The notes beneath the pieces were generated by a model. That model was not told the DNA's origin. It ran no database searches and saw nothing but the letters and a program-made list of their open reading frames with translations. From NCBI GenBank assembly GCA_035236585.1, contig CP141137.1, positions 9,874,327-9,938,326 of the forward strand: a DNA stretch of 64,000 nucleotides. The letters are read 5' to 3'. This DNA is from Warburgia ugandensis (lineage: Eukaryota > Streptophyta > Magnoliopsida > Canellales > Canellaceae). The position numbers and the translations under genes are program-made. Below are positions 59,346 through 64,000 of the stretch, piece by piece. The number at the start of each line of letters is the position of its first letter. The stretch's first letter is position 1.

Positions 59346-59390
59346 GTCATCATCATCATCATCAAGACCTCATTTCGATTAGGGGTTGCT
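59346..59390 (-). mobile_element. RTE LINE 3'-tail fragment
   Basis: On the minus strand it reads CAACCCCTAATCGAAATGAGGTCTTGATGATGATG, in parts identical to the last bases and TTGATGA tail of the two LINE copies. Only about 45 bp are present, as expected from an extremely 5'-truncated insertion. Confidence 0.82.
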
Positions 59391-59787
59391 CTCAAATCAA
59401 CTAAAGGTGGGTCCCATTATTTAAAAGTAGAGGCATTGTATAGCTAGTTCTCATTTCTTTGTGCAATATACTAGCATTCTCAAATCTCTTGCATGGTATT
59501 GGCGATGATTGAGATGATTTGAAATGAAAACCATATCATTCTAGCTCACTATTAGTGGTGCTTAAGATGAGACGAGAAATCCCAATCTCAACCATCCAAC
59601 TCATAGTTAGTGCTTTTCATTTAAACTTCATTATTGAATGTGGGAACCATTCCTAATGTAGAAGAGAGCCATTTCTTCTTTTCAAAAAGTTGAACACCCC
59701 TCATCTCAAAGGTATTTTAGTTGGAAATGGAAAAAATTTTTTGCTCAAAAACTAAGCTTTGTAATTTGTATCATTTAATACAAAGTA

Positions 59788-59872
59788 ATGCTGCGTACTA
59801 TGAATCGGTCTGCGCCTTCCGTGGACACCACATAGGCGGGAGCTTGCGCACCGGGCCGCCTTGTTTTTACCT
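59788..59872 (+). mobile_element. Au-type SINE, 3' half in the PAA1 promoter region
   Basis: AATGCTGCGTACTATGAATC, ACATAGGCGGGAGCTTGCGC and ACCGGGCCGCC followed by a T run. The head is missing. It ends about 140 bp upstream of the PAA1 ATG. Confidence 0.83.
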
Positions 59873-60014
59873 TATTGTTAGCACAGATTAATCCCTTTTC
59901 GTTAACGGGTCCTTCTTATCTTGGAAACAAAGCTTTCTCTTCTCTGCAAACCTCTGCCCGAAACGGAGAGAAAAGAGGAACAAAAACCATATCTAGAACT
60001 CAAAGAAACGAGAA

Positions 60015-62939
60015 ATGAGTCGAGGAACTGGAGCAGGTTACGATCGGCACATCACAATCTTCTCTCCAGAAGGTCGACTCTACCAAGTCGGTAAGCAACT
60101 TTTACGATCCCTAACTCATTTCTCTGCTTTTTCAAGCTGCTAAGATGGTGCACGATCTAGTATTTATTGCTAGATCAAAATATACATTGATTGCACTGGA
60201 GTTGCTGAAAGATTTCTAGTAAATAATTGTCTAATCTTCGCTGGCGATCCAAAGATGACACTTTTTCTAGGGTTTTAGATTCAGATAGGGCGTGCTTCTT
60301 GGGTTTTCGCATTAAGGGACTCATGGATCTTTGCAATGCACAGAGTACGCATTTAAGGCTGTTAAGGCGTCTGGTATTACTTCGATCGGTGTGCGGGGCA
60401 AGGATTCTGTATGCGTTGTCACGCAGAAAAAGGTTCCGGTGAGTGTTGTTATCCTATTTTTCAATTTTTTTAGCTGGCTTATGATATTGTATTTGATTTC
60501 TGGTTTGGCCTTTGGCGAGTTTCTTTTCGTTTATATTGTTTGTTTGGAAATTTTGCTGTAGGACAAGCTTCTGGATCAAATGAGCGTCACGCATCTTTTT
60601 CCCATTACCAAGTACCTTGGCCTGTTGGCGACGGGCATGACAGGTTTTGGCATTTGAGCTATTTTTTCCCCATGAATTTTGTCTTTTATTTGATGTAAAT
60701 ATGGTCAGTTTGTCCAATCATAAAGATACTGGGATTTAGAATATTAGAGGTAGTAGCCGTACTTACCTTTAGTAAGGAAATGCAAGGTAAGGCTGGGTAC
60801 TATATGCGGGAGCCCTTTTAGTGGTAGTAGCCGTACTCTTATCAAGATTTAAGTTGAAGTATTGTATTATAGTTTATAAGTCGTCACCTTCTGTAAACTA
60901 TAGATGGGAGCTGCAGGGATGTTGTCTGCTTTCAGCTTTAACTGGTTCTGTTGTGTACTTAGGGAAGTCTTGATGTAACTGTTTCTGCCAGGGTTGGTGC
61001 TTCCACTCCCAACTCCAAAGATACGCCCGTCTTCTGTTTCTATTTCCCCATTTAGAAATCCTTTTGCTCCTACTACTAACCATCAGTGCTACAATATTAA
61101 TTTTAAGTATGTGAAATTTCAGAAAATTTGAAATGTGGAAACATTCTTTTATGTTGCTTTCTGCATCTCTTTTTCCTTTTTTTTTTATTTACAAAAATTT
61201 TGAAACTGCTTGCTAACCACCCAAAACCAAGTCTTTTCCCCTCTGGCTTCACTCCTGTGTCAATAAGCTAGAGTCTATTACGTGATAGAGTAAATGCTGC
61301 CTCCTGAAAGTGTTATAAGTTTAGTGATGCCACTTTGTACTTAAGCTATGATGTCCAATCTTGAAGTGATTTTCATGAGAATGGACTCTGAATTTGATTA
61401 GTTGATTGAGATCTTTCAAGCTTATGAGGGTTAGCGTGTGTTTGGTAACCCTTTCTCTGTGAGTTCTCTGCTACTTAAGAAACCCAGAAATGTGTCTGGA
61501 AATTTTTGTCTTCATTTTCTTGGAAGAATCAGTCACATGTATCATTCCAAATTGTAGAGAAATTAGATTTAAACTTTCTGTTCTAGGCTCTAGAAACAGA
61601 AATAAGAAAACATTTTCCAAACATACCCTTAGTTATCTTCTTTCAGGAGTTTCTGCTCCTTTGGTACCTTGAATTAAGTTGTAACAAAAATATGATTTCC
61701 TGCTGTTGTTGCTGTTCTTGTTACCTTTTCTTTGGGTGAATGGAAATAATTTGAATAATTTCTTGATTGAGGTTTGTTAAAATTTTTCTTTTTCTTTTTC
61801 ACTTTTCCCCTAGCTGATGCGAGGTCATTGGTCCAACAAGCAAGGAAAGAAGCAGCAGACTTTCGTTTCAAATGGGGATACGAGATGCCAGTAGATGTAT
61901 TAGCCAAGTGGTATGGTTGTTATGCCCCCTGTATCAACCTATGGTGCCATCCTTTAGCTTGAAAGAGTTTTTCTCTATTTACTTGTTCTCTTTTTTCATA
62001 AATAACAATTTTATTGGATCAAACAACCAAATGGAGAATCATCATCTGGCAGATGATCCCTTTTTCCCTGCAAAAAAGAGGACGTGGGAGCAATTGAGCT
62101 GAATAAATTGCTGTAATAGCTTTCTTTGTATTTGCTGTAGGATTAAAAATAAATAAATTATGGACTATTTATTGTGTGTGGATTCCAATCGTCCTTTTCA
62201 TCTATACTTGGTCTGAATTTCTTGAGATGCATAACTGTAATATAAGATATTGTTCCAACATGCTGAATTCAATATACAGACTTCGTCTTAATGTTGATTT
62301 TGGATGGATTATGGAACTGTGACAAACATATTTGATTAACAAGTAGCTTAGGGGTTCTAACATCTCAAACTTGAAATGAACAGATATTCTAAATTGGGTA
62401 CAGCTGGTGTCTATCTTTTTTTCTTGAAGACCAGTTTTGAATGTTTCTACTCTCTAGTCTAAGGATTTGATTCTTCTTACAGCCTGCTGCTGCCAGAAAT
62501 TCCTCTTTCACAATTTCCAACACCATCACAATTCTTCTAACTTTTGAACCAGTCTTTGATGTTCTACTGTCATTCCTTGAGTTCCCAAGTAAATCAATAC
62601 TTCCCTGACAGATTAGCTGGATCAATACTTCTTTTTTCCTTTTCTTGGTAACACTGCTCTTTTTAAGTTTACTGATTTTGATGCTGTTTAATGCATACTT
62701 AGAACCTCTGATAAATCACAGAATTATATATGACATGTGTAACATAGTTTACCAACTCCTACCATAATTATCTCAACCTTTCTGTAGTCCTCTTCTGATG
62801 TTCCAAAAGTTCTCAAGCAAATTGATAATGGCCTGACTGGTTAGCTGGGCTGGTGCATCTGGTACATGTGTGCAAATTTATTGAGATCTGTAAAGGCACC
62901 CATGCTTACCTCTTTTTCATCATCTTCTTCTCTTTCCTT

Positions 62940-62974
<35 letters not shown>

Positions 62975-63625
62975 ATGTCATTGTAGTTTTACTCATTTTG
63001 AATCCTTTGATGTATACTTATGTTTGCAGATAAGATTACAATATGTACAACATGCCTCATGTAGTTTATCAACTCCCACCCCAATTGTTTTAACCTTCTG
63101 CAGTCTTTTGCTGTCATTACTTTAGTTCTCAAGTAAATTAGTACTTACCTGACTCATCTGATCAGCTGGACCAGTGATTTGGTATATGTGATGCAAATAC
63201 AGTGAGGTCTTTGAAAGCACCTTGTTTAAATTTTCATTTTTTTAATATGTTTTTGGTAACAATCTCATGTAGTTTGCTGATTTTAATATCCTTTGATGCA
63301 TACTCAGGATTGCAGATAAATCACAAATTTATACACAGCATGCCTATATGAGACCTCTTGGAGTAGGTATGCTTCTACACTTATCTGCATCCGTAGTCTG
63401 TCATTATCTTTTGATTGTAATTATATATTCAAAGCATGCGAAGAACATGTGATGTACTGTGCTAACGTTTATATCTATATATATATATATTTCTGGCATC
63501 TACTCTCCTCACTTTTCTCCTTTTCCTTTTTGAATTGTGAAGCTGCTATGATTCTTGGTATTGATGAGGAAAATGGGCCGCAGCTGTTCAAATGTGACCC
63601 AGCCGGACATTTCTTTGGCCATAAG
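60015..63625 (+). CDS. PAA1: 20S proteasome subunit alpha-6 (first six coding exons; continues past the right edge)
   Basis: One of the seven alpha-ring subunits of the 20S proteasome. Coding exons: 60015-60090, 60344-60438, 60562-60643, 61814-61910, 63308-63366, 63543-63625. All introns are GT-AG and phases match, giving 164 of about 246 residues. The N-terminus [20 protein letters not shown] and [14 protein letters not shown] form the alpha-subunit signature and gate region. It continues with [80 protein letters not shown] and [19 protein letters not shown]. The next exon (expected to begin ATSAG-like) is not in the last 375 bases, so it lies beyond the window. Every exon is intact and strongly conserved. 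Confidence 0.96.
60778..60820 (+). mobile_element. Au-type SINE remnant with internal deletion
   Basis: AATGCAAGGTAAGGCTGGGT joined to ATATGCGGGAGCCCTTTT, two SINE segments with the middle removed. It lies in PAA1 intron 3. Confidence 0.6.
62946..62971. repeat. (TC)n microsatellite
   Basis: About 13 TC units in PAA1 intron 4. Confidence 0.95.
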
Positions 63626-64000
63626 GTAATTGAGGATCAATGGTTGCATAATTCACTTCTTTTAGATCTAGACTTAGGTACTTCTCTTAGCACTTTCATA
63701 CAAGTATATGTTTGTTGAATGTATGATTCATCAATTCATTTCCCATTATTTGACCCATAATTATAAAAAAATGAGTAGAATTTTTTTACGCCATCAGCTG
63801 AATTATTTGTCATGTAGTTTAATTTCTACTTTAATTTTTATTAGTGAATGCATCTAAATGCACAAAACTTTGGAACTAATTGCTAATGTTCGAACTGTTG
63901 TATTTGAACTTTTATCTTCTTGTGCAGGTCTCAAATTTGTTAACATCTTGAACCAATGATACCAAATAGCTGCACTTTTTTTGCAGGTTTTCTAGTTAGA

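Larger units (their letters stand above)
54170..60014. other. AT-rich intergenic region between the M50B-like gene and PAA1
   Basis: No gene is recognisable; all open frames are under 75 codons and match nothing I know. Minor contents: a SINE tail at 54427, a 41-bp tandem duplication at 57208-57289, a LINE tail at 59346, and a SINE 3' half at 59788. The two flanking genes are divergent, so both promoters lie at the edges. Confidence 0.65.

Noticed and set aside
54170..59700. Possible degraded large TE or viral insertion in the AT-rich intergenic region
   Set aside because: Looked for reverse transcriptase, transposase and coat motifs in several frames and saw none, only stop-rich AT-rich DNA.

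Overview
This is nuclear DNA of a flowering plant. The evidence is spliced plant genes with GT-AG introns, many copies of the angiosperm Au-type tRNA-derived SINE, two RTE-clade LINEs, a Tekay/Del-like chromovirus and copia remnants. Long TE-filled introns (up to about 12 kb) suggest a medium to large, probably woody genome. I cannot name the species from sequence alone.

Layout. (1) 1-2572, minus: 5' part of a mannose-6-phosphate isomerase gene, two exons visible, running off the left edge. (2) 2.6-9.0 kb: intergenic, with a cluster of Au SINE copies and fragments. (3) 9055-21832, plus: ELP5 (Elongator subunit 5), all nine coding exons placed in one open frame of 373 codons; intron 4 holds a full-length RTE LINE with a 19-bp target duplication. 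(4) 21.8-30.5 kb: intergenic, with an unrecognised 226-codon minus-strand ORF and a second RTE LINE. (5) 53980-30489, minus: a peptidase M50B-like membrane protein gene, nine coding exons over 23.5 kb, with one in-frame TGA. (6) 54-60 kb: AT-rich intergenic DNA. (7) 60015 to the right edge, plus: first six coding exons of the 20S proteasome alpha-6 subunit (PAA1).

The unusual part is inside the two largest introns of the M50B-like gene. Intron 2 holds a chromovirus (minus orientation) whose left LTR is flipped: the two roughly 2.8-kb LTRs face each other as an inverted repeat, with a normal primer-binding site on one side and the polypurine tract joined to the wrong end of the LTR on the other. 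About 440 bp of host intron is directly duplicated on both sides, and the left junction sits at a short microhomology. Intron 1 holds a second large palindrome, 2 x about 2.25 kb around a spacer of about 0.2 kb, made of a coding-poor copia-type element joined to a copia reverse-transcriptase fragment. A primary transcript of this gene would therefore carry two very long self-complementary stretches.

The host genes are unrelated housekeeping functions: sugar-nucleotide supply, tRNA wobble-uridine modification through Elongator, a membrane protease-like protein, and the proteasome. No operon-like or defence-type system is present. The candidate novelty is structural: how the inverted LTRs arose, and whether they produce hairpin RNA.
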